Notes under the pieces: generated by a model
What the model was told of the DNA's origin: nothing
Databases searched by the model: none
What the model saw: the letters and a program-made list of their open reading frames with translations, nothing else
DNA from: Mansonella perstans
Lineage: Eukaryota; Nematoda; Chromadorea; Rhabditida; Onchocercidae
Length of the DNA: 64,000 nucleotides
Assembly (NCBI GenBank): GCA_037074765.1
Contig: JBAMDO010000038.1
Coordinates: forward strand, 186,001-250,000
Direction: 5' to 3'
In this document: in pieces, positions 27,001 to 59,370 of the stretch
Numbering within the stretch: the first letter of the stretch is position 1
Layout of the letters: every line of letters starts with the position of its first letter
Program-made: the position numbers and the translations under genes

Positions 27001-29891
27001 ACATCGTTCGCCTTTTGTTTAGCCTAAGACGATAAATTAATTAATAGTTGAATAATTTATATCAAATCAGAAATCAAAACTAATAACGAAAAACCGAATG
27101 TAAATCACCAAATCATCAGCGTTAATCATAACCTCTATAAAATAACATCATGACAAACTTTTTTTTCTAATTCTTGGAACAGAAATCGACTTGAAACTTT
27201 AGTTTTCGAACCATCAGTATCATCATTTCCGGCATCTTCCGTAGGAAAATTTTCCATTATCTCTTTCTCTTTATCATTATTGGATGCTTTCTGTTCAATT
27301 TCACCGAAATTTGCAGTTATGCGATGTGCACCCATTCCTTTCCTAGCACCAAGCTATAAAAATCAAGTATATCCCTGTCCGTCCCACACAGATAATGCGA
27401 AAATAAAGGATTCGTGATGAGTTTTATCCACCTTATGTAGAACAGGTGGAGAACGGAATTTGAACAGAATTTATTATCAAAAAAATAAGTAAAGTCAGTC
27501 AGAAAAGTTTAAATGCAACTTACTCCCGACTTTTTCATTGGCACTTTTTTACCCATAATGCTTGACTTCACTGGAACATTTTGTTCGCGAGGTGAGTCAC
27601 TTAATGATAATTTTCCAACACTCGGTTCTGAAAACCGCAGATCTCAACTTCTTTCAACCAATGTTGCTGACGGTAAATACTCTTTGAAGCAAAAATGTTA
27701 TCAACTCACAGATACAATAAAAAAAACTTGCTAAGAGTGTTTTAACAGCTTAAAGCACTGATAACACTTAAGGAAATCTAACACTAAAATATATATGTCC
27801 GTAAAGTTCGGAAACAATAAGAATATAGTCATAATAAAGTACTAAAACAATGTTAGAAATGTAACGTACGTAGAAAATACTTAAGACTGAGAAACAACGC
27901 TTGATATACAGCCACATCTCAATGATATCCAAAATTGCTGCTCGAGCAATCCTAATGTTATTGCCTTTAATGAAAACAAAACAGCAACAAACTTACGCTT
28001 ACCCTGTGCTGCTTCACTGTCATTATTAATAAACGCATCCTGACTTATTGAACATGAAGAATTGCTTTGATGAGCAACAAAATTCTGTGAAAAAAAATCC
28101 ACATCATCTTTCGTACTTTTTTCGTCAGAACCTCCATCTGTCAACGAATCACCACTTTCCATCATCAGTGATGTACCATGCTGACGATGTGCTTCCAGTG
28201 CTAATGAGAGCAATTTTTCCTGAAAATAAAAGGATGATGTAGCTCTTAATGATACATTTCAGACCGATAGATAAACTCAAACGATAAACTCAACAGCGCT
28301 CATAAAAAAAATTTTTATGAGTCTAACCGAGCGCGTAAATTCAGAATATAGCTACGGCAATACAAATTTTTTTAATAAAGAATGGTGCATAGGCAATTAT
28401 ATTTGTGTTAGGTTTCAGCATAGTAATCTGTCATCGTCAGAAAAACCAAAGCCATCAAATAGTTTTACAAAATAACTGCTTTTGAATAATTAAATTAGAA
28501 CAAAAAGATGCTAGAAAAAAACAACTATTAAATAATCACATCAAGGAGAAACAAACTAGAATTCGCGTCCTACAAATATGTTAAATGGAAAATGTAAAAT
28601 TTTATACTTTATATAAATTTGAAGCCCTGCTGCTATATTTCTGTTGAGCATCATTTGTATCACAACCATGTTGCTTGAAAAAACTATTCTGAAAAAATGG
28701 CAAATCATGTTCAATCAACCTTCTAACATTATTTGCTAACATGACAAGCAAATAGAACGAAATGCAATAGTCATATGGAGAAAATCTATAAAAGGATGAA
28801 TCAAGAAATTTCAACACTTGCTGAGAATAAACAAAATTATTTTATTACACAAATACAGATGTCTAATATAAAAAAGCAAAGAAAATAATACAGTGCGCTG
28901 AAGCATGACAACACCGTTGTTAAAACAGTTATCTTCAGCAACATTGTTAAAATCTTCAGCAACCAATTAAACTAGATTTTCAAGTACGAAAAAAATGCAC
29001 AAAAAAAGTACCTTATGACTTCTTCTACTACTATTCCTTTCTTCACTATCATTTTCAGTACTTTATTTATACCAGTGTTTTTACAATGAAAAAAAAAAAA
29101 AAAAAAAGAAAAAAAACACTGTTACTGCTGATGACTGCCCTATCTTTATTGAAAAGGAAAAAAACATCGATGGAAAAATAGATAACTATCTTATAAATAA
29201 AGAATAAATGGACTTCCTGTTTCTGTCTTATGCCCTTCCTTTCTATTTTCTTTAGTACTTCCGCTATCAAAAAAAGAAAAAACATAAACAAACCGCTTTG
29301 CCATTTCCACCAACTTGCATAGCACGCAACTGCAACCATGTCCATTTAGTGTCCAAAGTAGTTGATCGTACAAAACTGATATGAACGCCTAAATTGCGAT
29401 GTACTGCCGAACAATCGATACATATGAAAATTCCATAAGTAACTGATGCCCATGTAGGGTTACGCGCACCACAATCGAAACATTCCTGAATTACTGCACT
29501 TACGTATTGCGCAATTTCAAAATATCAGTATGAAATTCATTCACTCAGAATTTCTAAATCAAATTTGATTCCTTTTTTTCACTATTGACTGCCCTATTAT
29601 TCTTTATTGCAAGCTTAGAAAATTTCTCTTCACTTAATTTAAAACAATTTTCAACATTTTACACATATATTCATTCAAATTTCCCCTCAGTTGACATTAA
29701 ATAGAAGCAATCAAAAACTATAAAAAATACGAAGAAAAAAATTTATTTAGCAAATTTATTTACTGTATCTGAAAAAGAAGTTGAAAAAGATTCGTCCCAA
29801 AAGAACATACTTTATTGCATGGTATAGCACGAAGCCTCCGAAAAGCGTTCTGAATATCTGCTTTTAATGGAGCATCCTCTGTTGCATCCAT
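24006..29891 (-). CDS. ARFGAP2: ADP-ribosylation factor GTPase-activating protein, ArfGAP2/3 type
   Basis: Stimulates GTP hydrolysis on Arf1 during COPI coat cycling at the Golgi. Ten exons (minus): 29811-29891 (ATG), 29294-29485, 28608-28688, 28003-28219, 27524-27627, 27159-27353, 26803-27023, about 26130-26241, 25790-26002, 24006-24023 (stop); all phases agree and give 477 residues (human paralogues ~520). The N-terminal ArfGAP domain shows the zinc finger C-x2-C-x16-C-x2-C (CFDC to CIDC) and the catalytic arginine region [14 protein letters not shown]. The C-terminal half carries the ArfGAP2/3-specific repeats: [27 protein letters not shown] and a terminal QDRY. The last exon codes only for NQDRY and sits behind a 1.77-kb intron. 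The eighth exon has a second possible donor that would add about 19 residues after YFGGPQ. Whether it is orthologous to ARFGAP2 or ARFGAP3 cannot be told; nematodes probably have a single member. Confidence 0.95.
24024..25789 (-). other. Last intron of the ArfGAP gene
   Basis: A 1.77-kb AT-rich intron, the longest of this gene, separating the body of the protein from its five-residue C-terminal exon. No additional exons, transposon or RNA gene were recognised inside it. Confidence 0.65.
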
Positions 29892-30938
29892 GTTATTTTT
29901 CTCTCCTTTTAACATAAAGTGACAATAAGTCACCGAGAACTGCAGTAGAAATTGAGTAAGAATTTATATACTGATTTATTGTTGGATTTTTACAAAAATT
30001 ACTTCAGTTATAAAATGTATCAATCTAACATTTCAAAGATAGTTTTATAAAACACGATAGTCACTGACCCATCTAATCTAGTACCAGAATGAGATATCGG
30101 TAAGTCAAAAAGATTCGAAATAAGGAATATTCAATGATCATGCTAGATCATCAATACAAGGACGTATTGTCACATTTACAACAAGTAACAGATCACTAGG
30201 AACACGCAACACACCACACACCCACTACCAGCATACAACACGTCATTTTTCCACGTTGTAAATAATTCCATCGGTATGCGCTGTGCAAACTTGACATCTC
30301 AATGTAAAATATTTGTATTTAGAATTATTTTGCTTAATTTAAAATGTTTGTAACGACTACTATAGGTATCTTCTGCTCTATTACATCAACATTCCAGAGA
30401 AGTTTATCCAAAATTTACACTCAATCGTTGAAATTTATTTTCATTAACTAAGCGTCTAATCAAGCAATTAATTATATCACATTAATTACGAAATGAACTT
30501 TGCTTCCAAAATTTTTTAAAATGAATGAAAAATGAGATTCTGTTTTGTGAAAGAATAATAAAAGTTTTAATATGATTTATTACAACTACTCAAAATAAGT
30601 CCATAATGCAAATTTCTATTTTCATCATCATTTAAGGCAATATCTTATCATACAAATCACTGCAACTCTGCAATGGCCATCGAATAGTGTTGCATCTGTA
30701 AGAAATCCATGTGAAATGATGAAAATATACTGCACATTGGCGGTAAATCATTGTGAACTTTAACTTGAATTGACAAATATCTGAATATTGATCCAAAAAA
30801 AAAAAAAAACAAATAGCTATATGCATATAGATCTATATCAATTGGTGCCAGTGATGGGAAGTTAAAATGATTTAATTTCAAGTTTAACAATTTTTAATTA
30901 AATTAATGCAGTAAATTTATTACAAAGTAAAATTTACC
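29892..30938. other. Spacer between WASHC4 and ArfGAP (both minus)
   Basis: About 1.05 kb separating the stop of WASHC4 from the ATG of the downstream ArfGAP gene. It holds the WASHC4 poly(A) signal and presumably the ArfGAP promoter or trans-splice acceptor. Open frames at 30632-30890 have no fitting splice partners and are not called. Confidence 0.5.
30916..30921 (-). promoter_or_regulatory. Poly(A) signal of WASHC4
   Basis: AATAAA on the minus strand, about 18 bases after the WASHC4 stop codon. This implies a very short 3' UTR. Confidence 0.55.
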
Positions 30939-51073
<20,135 letters not shown>

Positions 51074-51884
51074 TATTGGATTGAACAATGATAGCGATTA
51101 GTGTAGAAATTACTGCCAAAGTATCATGATCATATTGTTATTTGCTCCTGAACTTATTACATTCATTTTATTGCCAAATTCAATTCCTGTTATCGATGTT
51201 TTAAAATTTAAAACAAAATCTAATCAATAGCTCATGCATAATTTCACCAAATTTTTTAACGCATAATTTCAATTACAATATCCTCAATTTTAAAAAGAAT
51301 TCCTTCTAGAATTTTCTCGAATTATGTTGAAACTATTTACTGTACTACTAAGTCAACAATATTCCAGGACATAGCTAGATAAATAAATACACAGATCAAT
51401 AAAGGCATATTTTACTTTTAATTTACTGTGATTTAATCCTAATATAATTTGTTACAACTAAATTATTTACAAATTACTCTTTATGTTACTGAATAAAAAG
51501 CTAAAGGAAGATAACGAATTCGTTGAAATTTGTCGAAATATTCGAAATTCATTTGGTCCTTATAGAAGCTATTTAAAAAAAAAAACTTGAAACAATACAA
51601 TTTCTTCTATTTTTTATTCAACATAAAGCATTAACGATAACAATAATTTTGAAAAATAATAAAAGTTACGAACAAAATGAAAATTATAAGTTCGACAGAA
51701 ATTCAAAAACAATCTTTTTGCGTGAAATTTGATGGGAAAGCCGAGAACACAATTCAGGATGACTATATAAAGATCTGACATGGCCATCACTCAATTTTAC
51801 AAATTTCGAACAGCTCATAATCATTCATTCCAAATTCATGTACCGATAATAAGATGATTTAGAGAAATAGACAACCACTGAAAA
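51074..51884. other. Spacer between TSR1 and WASHC4 (both minus)
   Basis: About 0.8 kb of AT-rich DNA between the TSR1 stop and the WASHC4 ATG. No coding exon seen. An AATAAA on the minus strand near 51615 may end the TSR1 transcript. Confidence 0.5.
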
Positions 51885-54800
51885 TCACATATCCATTAGT
51901 TCAGATTCTTTAGATGGTTCACATGATGAATGCAGAAAGACAGGTCTGTATGTCCATTTCGGATAAACTCGTTTGTAGAGACTCATCATTACTGTATCCA
52001 TTGCATTAAGCTGTTGATCGAATATACATTTCATATGTCCATGCGTTCCTAAAGCAGAAATGAATAATAATTTGAAAAGCACGCTGGATCGCGTTATTTA
52101 AATCTTGTCATTTATTTTAAAATCATTAGTTTAAAACTATCAGGTAGATCGTACATATTGTTTCAGTGGAATTCCCACATTCAGTTTAAATGATTCTTAA
52201 ATTAAGCCATTATTGATTAGTTTTAAACAAAATTCTAAAAATTTAGAAACATGAGAGGTTAAAAAATTGGAGCAAAGCATTTCAGTTTTTTCGAAAGATC
52301 CTTAGAGAACACATCAATTACTGATCTATCCTTCCATAAAATTCATCGATGGTTTAATGCATCAGAACTTTTGATTTTTGAAAAAAGAAATTACCTATTG
52401 CTTCTCTAATGTGTCCTCTTCGACCACGTGGCGTATGTAACTCCACAGGTTTAAACCATTCAATATCTTCTAAAAAAAAATGCTGATTTCATCAATATAT
52501 CAATCTTTCAAAACAGTTGAAAAAATAAAAAACATTTTTTTCATATCGAAAAAAAAAGAGAAAACATACAAAAATATGATTATTCCATTACTACCCTCCG
52601 AAGATGAAAGTTGCTTTGATACTTGCAATTAAGAGTTTGCTCAGTATTGAATAACCTGTAGTCAAAGTTAGCTTTTCAAAATTTTAGCATAGAAATTTAC
52701 CACGGTTGAAAAACATATAGCGTACGACGACACTTCTTCGATTGATTTTAAATGGATGACCAGAAAGAACGATGCGTTTGAGAATGATTCGATCCGGACT
52801 AACATTTAGCACACTACCCGTTGCTACAAGATGTTGATTCCCTCGGTTATCTAATCGATAGACTAGTACAGAAACAGGTGGGAACATTGCTGGTGCAAAT
52901 ACTGACGCAACAAATGCGCCATCGTTCGGCATAAACCGTTCCATCTGCAAACACGTAAACATTCGGCATTTAAAATATTTTCAAATAAATTAAAAATTCG
53001 AAGAAACCTATATGAATTTCCGATAGTTTGCTTAAATCGTAATGTGCTATCAAAATTCTGTCAATATCAAAACTTAGTTAATGTAGAAAATTAACTTTCT
53101 TCTACTTATTCAGTTACTAATTTAATCATATGCTTCGCTTTACCATCGGAAAAAAAACCAGCACTATGACTGACTATATTCGCTCATCAGTAATGTATGA
53201 CGCTTACGAACGATACGCGTCAACATCAACGCATGGAAAAAAGTACCTAAAGCATCATTACACTAAAATTCAAAAAATCACCTTGAACTTGTCACCACTT
53301 GTATGCTGTGAGAAAACCGGCTCCGCTTCGAAATGTCGATAACCTACGCAAAACAGTAATCTTTGTTTATTTGGTATTGGTACAGTACAAGAAGGATGTT
53401 TTCTAAGTACCATATTGAGAACTGACATCCTTTGTTCATGTGTTAACAATCCATAAATTATTAACGGTCTATTGAGCGGCCAAATGTCTGGAAAAAAATA
53501 AACAAGGCTTACTACGACTTTTCTAACAATCACAGAATCACCCACAGAACTACTAAATTGGAAATGGATGTCCTCCGAAAAATTTTTAATATTCCTAAAT
53601 TTCAATTTGTCTTACGATTAAGTAGAAAGAAAAGTTCCAAAAAAAAGTTCTGTTCGAAGGATTAAAAGTGTAGTCAACGAGTTCCATTTTAAACTAATTT
53701 TGCTCTTTGTCGTAGCTTTCAAAATAATACAAGATCTGAATTTTAGCAGGTATCTTTCTGCTAATTAATTTTACTTGTTTCTGTGGAAGATTATACAGTT
53801 TATTTTGGGTACATAAAGAACAAGTCCAATGACGAAATAAGGATTGAAGAACAAAGATAAAAACGCGAAATAAATACCTATTAAATTAGTGGGAACTTTG
53901 GAAATATAAATAGAAACAAATGCGCCTCGTGGTGTGCTGTATTCAGTTTCAGTTGCAGCATTCGATAAAGCGACTTTCCTAGAGTGGCGGTAATTGGAAA
54001 ATTTGAAAATTCGGGAATATGTCACTGGAAGATTTTCAAGCGGATCCCAAGGCGATGTTCTGAAATATATCTGCTACATTATGTACCATAGGTTTTCACA
54101 GATATAATTTTATTAATTTATATGGAGAATCTGAAGAAACATATTCAAATAATGGAAAAACCTGAAGCTTTTTAGAGCCCGATATCTCTGAAAACGAATT
54201 CTAGCTGCTATATCCATCGGTGTGTCAATTTCATCTGGAAACTGCTCATTTTCACGCGCCCTCCGGTATTTCTCCACTTCTGCCATGTTTATTTTTTCGT
54301 CCTTAATCTCCATGGAACTTTCAGTATCACTTACGATGCTCATCTAAATACTGGGAATAAAATTTATTGAAATACAGCAAACTTCGCTTCCTTTAAAAAG
54401 ATTAATTTAAAATAATAAGGAGCACTGATGTAGAGAAAGAGAAAACGAACATTCTCTAATTCCATATCATTTCCCACATCCGTTTCCTCGATATTCGCTA
54501 CTTCCTCCATGGCGTTATCGTCTTCCAATTCTTCCTAGAAAAATAATATCATTTTTTTCTCCAATTGCAAACGATGCTTAAAAAAGAACAGCATCTTAGA
54601 AAATCGAAATACTGTTTTTGTAATTCCATGAAATTCACATGTCAATTTTTTGACCTCGTATTCATTTACAATTCCAACGGCAGCAGTTTGCAACTACCTT
54701 CATATTTAAAAGCTGCAGCTGATTTCGAAAATCTAAGAAATAAATAGCTGATAAAAGTTTATATATCTTGAAACTTCGAAACTATTGCTAAACCTAAATG

Positions 54801-57800
54801 TTATCCTGCATTTCAAAAATTAAAACCTCAAATTCCTCGCCAGATACATCCTCGTCACTAATAATCCACTCAGCCTGATATGCCGATGTCCCGACAGGCA
54901 CATTTTTCACTATTTTCTTTATTTTAACTGAAAAGTTTCGAGTTTGCGGACTGATATCATACAATCTATCCTCTCCTCGCAAACCATACAGAAATCAATA
55001 AAATAACACCAAATTATGCAGTTTTTATAACTTTGATTATTTAAAAAATTCAGAAATTTAAATGCATCCAAACGTTCGAAGCTTAAAACTTCATTGGCAA
55101 AAATAACACAATCGTACATGCTTCCTTTACAATTTCATCCTCTGTTGGCCATGTTTGCTCTGCATCCATAGGATCTGGAATCATTTCGGATTGCAATGAT
55201 GTCTGCAGATTCACGTCTGGTTTCAATGTAGTTCCTGGAGTTTTGATACCAACCGGAACCTACAATCAAAAATATCACATCTTACTCTATAGCTAACTGG
55301 ACTTTGCATAATTTTTAGTCCGGCAGTACCACAACATTCTTCAAAAGATATGTCATACACTAAGAAAGTTCCTGTAGTTAAATTTAAAAAAAAATCAATT
55401 GTTATTCTTTTCAAACTTTATTCCAGTCTAACTTTTCACGGCTCAATATTTAGATTTTATAAAAAAAATTATGGAAGTTAACTCTCAAAGACCTTTCTAT
55501 CTGGCTCAAACGGATCCTCTTCGAGAACGATTTTTGTCATTTGGAAATCACCTAACCACGGCACGTGAACTAGATTGTTAACATTTAACGACGGTCCTTT
55601 CAAATATCCCGAGACTTTCAGCGTGCATAAATCTCCCTGAAAATACAATTAGTAGTTTTTAGTTATGAATTATTTTACAGCACCTTCCACTGCATTCTGC
55701 AATCACTATGATTAATGAAATGATTCGAATAATCTAGATGATGCAGATGCCTAAACGATGATAGTATTAATAATGAGCATATCACCTGATTTGTTATGAA
55801 CTGATTATATTTTCAATTATCATCCAATGATTTCAATTTTTATTTCGAAATTAATTTGAATGATTTGTATCCACTTCCCGTTCGATATTAGAATGAAAAT
55901 TTACTCGGTGATAAAAATTATACCTCAATTTCACTTTTTTCAACATTTTCTGCAATTAAATGTGGTCGCATTCTTTGCATACATGTTGATTTCTTTTTTA
56001 TTCCACTAATTAGACGTAAAGCAAGTAAAGCATCATTGTCGTTATTACAATGCATCAGCTTCTCGTTTTCAAAACTCCTGAAATCAACAAATTATAAAAG
56101 ACACGAATATTTTTAAGCTTTATAACATTGGAATATAGGTAGTATGAATTCTTACATAGTTCACTGTCGTTATTATGAAAAAGTTTTAGCAATAAAAAAT
56201 AGCAACAAACAAATTAATGCTAGAAGATAGAAAAAAAATCTCTCGATTCCTATTATCGAACTATTAACGAAGGATTACCAATTTGCGATCAATTTAGTAA
56301 CATTTTTGCGTATAGTTTCTTTTTGTTTCGTAGTTGCAGTTACACTGAGTCCTGGTACAAAGTGTACTGTTACGGATAAACCATGTGCCAATAAGGTACT
56401 CATTAAAATATCATCTTCCATCGTAACTTCACCATTAGCTGGCCAAATGAAAGCAATGACATCGCTCACTTTCACATAATCAATTACAACATCAGTACTT
56501 GAACAATCCGGTGCAGCAAATACATAACGACTTTTTAGCCGTTTTATGCTAAAAAGATTTAGCTTTTTTTTTAAAATGATTTATAATCAATTTAGATTAG
56601 AAGTAATGCATTCTATCGTTAGATTTTTTTCCTTAAAAAATATTTTACAAAATTAAGCTACAAGAAATATCAACAGCATAGATAATGAGTGAACTAAAGT
56701 GGAGGATATGACAATTGGAATAGTGCAACCATCCTTGAATATTCCATGTTAGTGCCATGCAATCATGCAATCATATAAAGAACATGAGTAATCATGCCGT
56801 TGTATAAAGTATAAAATTATACAAGCTTCTGAATCATCATACAACGGCTAATCAAATTTTTTTCAAAAATCACTGGCATTACTTGAAATCTATTCATCAA
56901 CAGAAATAATTAAAAATTTACCAAAGATGATTTAAACAACCATTATAACTAGTATTTCGGTGAGAAGTTTCATCACATGAACATAACAGCGCTACAAGTT
57001 CATCAGCTGTATAATTCTGATCAAATGATAAGACAGTCTGAAATAAAAACTGAAAGAAATTTAGAAAATAAAAAAAAAAAAAAAAAATTAGAGGAAATTA
57101 CTGAAATTGATTGCAAAAGTATTAAGAAAATTCAAAATAATTCTATTATCTTTCTGAGAGCGCCGTTCTGATACAAAAATTACAATTCTGAACCACCCAC
57201 AGTTTTAAAACATAAATGTAAAGACAATGTATGGAAAGTTCATCTATTGAAACATTTTTTTGATAGACGGCCAATTAAAAAATAATTTTTTTAACTGTCA
57301 AACTAACAAAGCACAGTGTAATTATAGGGATATGAAATTAATCAACATATGATCAATGAAACGTACAACAAATATTGGAGGCTGTTGAAGACCATTGGAA
57401 ACGGCATAATTTTCAGATAACAGAGCACTGCGTTTATTTTCACGTATCTGTCGAGCTTGCAAACGTCGAGCTTTCTTACCAACCAAAAAACGACACTTTC
57501 CAGTAACACTTTTAAGACTAGAACCTACTTTACCTAAAAAAAAAATATTACAGCAAGTGAGAATGAGTAGCATTTCGATATTTTAATTTTTTTTTCTCTC
57601 TCTCTCTTTCTCAAATCTCCTAATGAAGTGAACAGTTAATTTATTTAATTTTTCCATATCCTTAAACTCGATTAAATTTCGACGTAATCCAACTTTATTA
57701 CATCTACGATGAATTTACCCAATCCAGAATGAGCGAAAATGAAAAATACATAGCACACCTCTGGCAACTGCTTCCAATGTACCCTTACTACGATGTCGAC

Positions 57801-57858
57801 CAGTTTTATGCTTCTTATTTGATTGTTTCAACGGTCCAGCACGATGTACAACTTTCAT
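51885..57858 (-). CDS. TSR1: Pre-rRNA-processing protein TSR1
   Basis: Nucleolar/cytoplasmic factor for late 40S maturation, related to Bms1 and translational GTPases but lacking GTPase activity in the family. Fifteen exons (minus): 57759-57858 (ATG), 57367-57533, 56922-57037, 56279-56548, 55924-56077, 55493-55636, 55118-55259, 54827-54927, 54451-54534, 54162-54343, 53878-54059, 53282-53487, 52701-52944, 52395-52469, 51885-52048 (stop). Phases agree throughout, giving 776 residues (human 804). Seen in order: basic N-terminus [19 protein letters not shown]; a G-domain-like region; the acidic linker around [17 protein letters not shown] and [85 protein letters not shown]; and [11 protein letters not shown] followed by [11 protein letters not shown]. 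Several of these strings are TSR1 hallmarks, so the assignment is secure. Confidence 0.97.
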
Positions 57859-59370
57859 AATTCCAAAAATATTTGTAAACAAATAGGATGAAGCTGAAGC
57901 ACGATGTTACCAATAAACAGAAATAATTGATATACTCAAAAGATTTTCAATTTTGAAAAAAAAAAATGCTAAATATTTGGAACTCAAATTAGTTTCCTTC
58001 CATCGTCCTCAAAAGTTAAGTAATAAATCATTCAATAAAATTCCCTTCCAAACATTCTTAACTTTTTTCAAATCATTATCAGACTATGTAACATATCCTA
58101 ACTTTTCTAGACCAAGAGAAAGTCCTTGGGATTTCTCGATTATCGAAAATGTTGCTAATCCTTCAAATTAGGTTAAAGAGACCAGCACTAATGATCATTT
58201 AACTTTATCGCTGATTGCTTCAAGGTTCCTTTATACGACATTCATTAATGATACTAAAATATACGATCAGCAGGAACAAGAAGTCCGTAGGTTCGATAAT
58301 TCCGGAAAATTTATGATCATCTTAAAAGCCTAATTCAGATTTATCTACGCAGTAGCTAATATCATCCCAATATACTAATCTAGTCATTGCAAAACGCAAA
58401 ATACATATATCTAATGAACAACAATCTTTCAGCATCTTAAAAATTTCACAAAACTTCTCCGAAAGAAGAAAAAGATGCATTTATTTTTGAAAACAATTTT
58501 TTGATAACAACTATTACAAGCAAGAAACAATTATGAAAACAAATTTCTTTTTTCTTAATAGGATAAAAGAATCACAGGAAGACTTGAAATTGAAAAACTG
58601 TTGACATGAAAAAAAAACTGCATAGGCACTGAAAAAAAAAGCTTGAGAAATAAGAAAGGGAGAAGAAAAAAAAAACAAAGCTTTTGCATGAATAATTAAT
58701 TACTAAAACATTCACTGGGACTATAAAAGGTATATTTCAGTGGAGATTTTAGGAATTTTATCAATATAAAAGGGAAAAAAAAACAACAGAGAAAAAAAAA
58801 ATGAAAATATATATCACAATGAAAATATCAAAAATTCTATTCGAATAAATGAAGTGCAAAGAAAAAACATTTTTCTTGTAGAAACTAGCACTGAAGTCAA
58901 TAACAATAACAAGATAGATTTATCTGTTCAAATAACTACCTCTCCAATTCTACAAAGTGTTTCAATAACATGTCCTAAATAATATTCAATGTAATAAAAT
59001 CATTGCTATTTAATAAAGTTCAAGATGCCATCTAATCATTTTCAAAATCTAGTTCTAATGGAAAATTATATGTAGAAGAAATTCAATTATTATCCCATAA
59101 CCAGAATCAAATAAAACAATTCACACTTAACCACAAAGCAAACGTTTTTAAGAAACATTGAAAGCGTTATTATACTGTTTTCTATGACGATATATTAAAT
59201 ATAGGAAAAATAACAAGTTAAACTGGATGACAAGAAAGCTAAAAATGACATCGACAACAAAACAATTAAGGTTATACCTACCAATTTAAGAGTCGTTTTG
59301 ATAACAAAGAACATGAATAAAAATATAACAATATTTTTCCTTCTTTATAATTTCTGGTTTCTCGGAATTT
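57859..59370. other. Spacer between SND1 and TSR1 (both minus)
   Basis: About 1.5 kb of AT-rich DNA with many poly(A) and poly(T) stretches. An open frame at 57953-58171 (+) has low-complexity content and no splice partners and is not called. The TSR1 promoter or trans-splice site is presumably near 57859-57920. Confidence 0.5.

Noticed and set aside
30632..30890. Possible extra C-terminal exon of WASHC4 or a separate gene
   Set aside because: WASHC4 already ends with the conserved EFxLL...SSAKIFF exon at 30939-30998; the open frames here lack fitting acceptors.
53130..53342. Plus-strand open frame
   Set aside because: It overlaps a TSR1 exon on the other strand and an intron; a shadow of the real gene.
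57953..58171. Plus-strand open frame in the SND1-TSR1 spacer
   Set aside because: Lysine- and phenylalanine-biased product as expected from AT-rich DNA, no splice partners, no recognisable motif.
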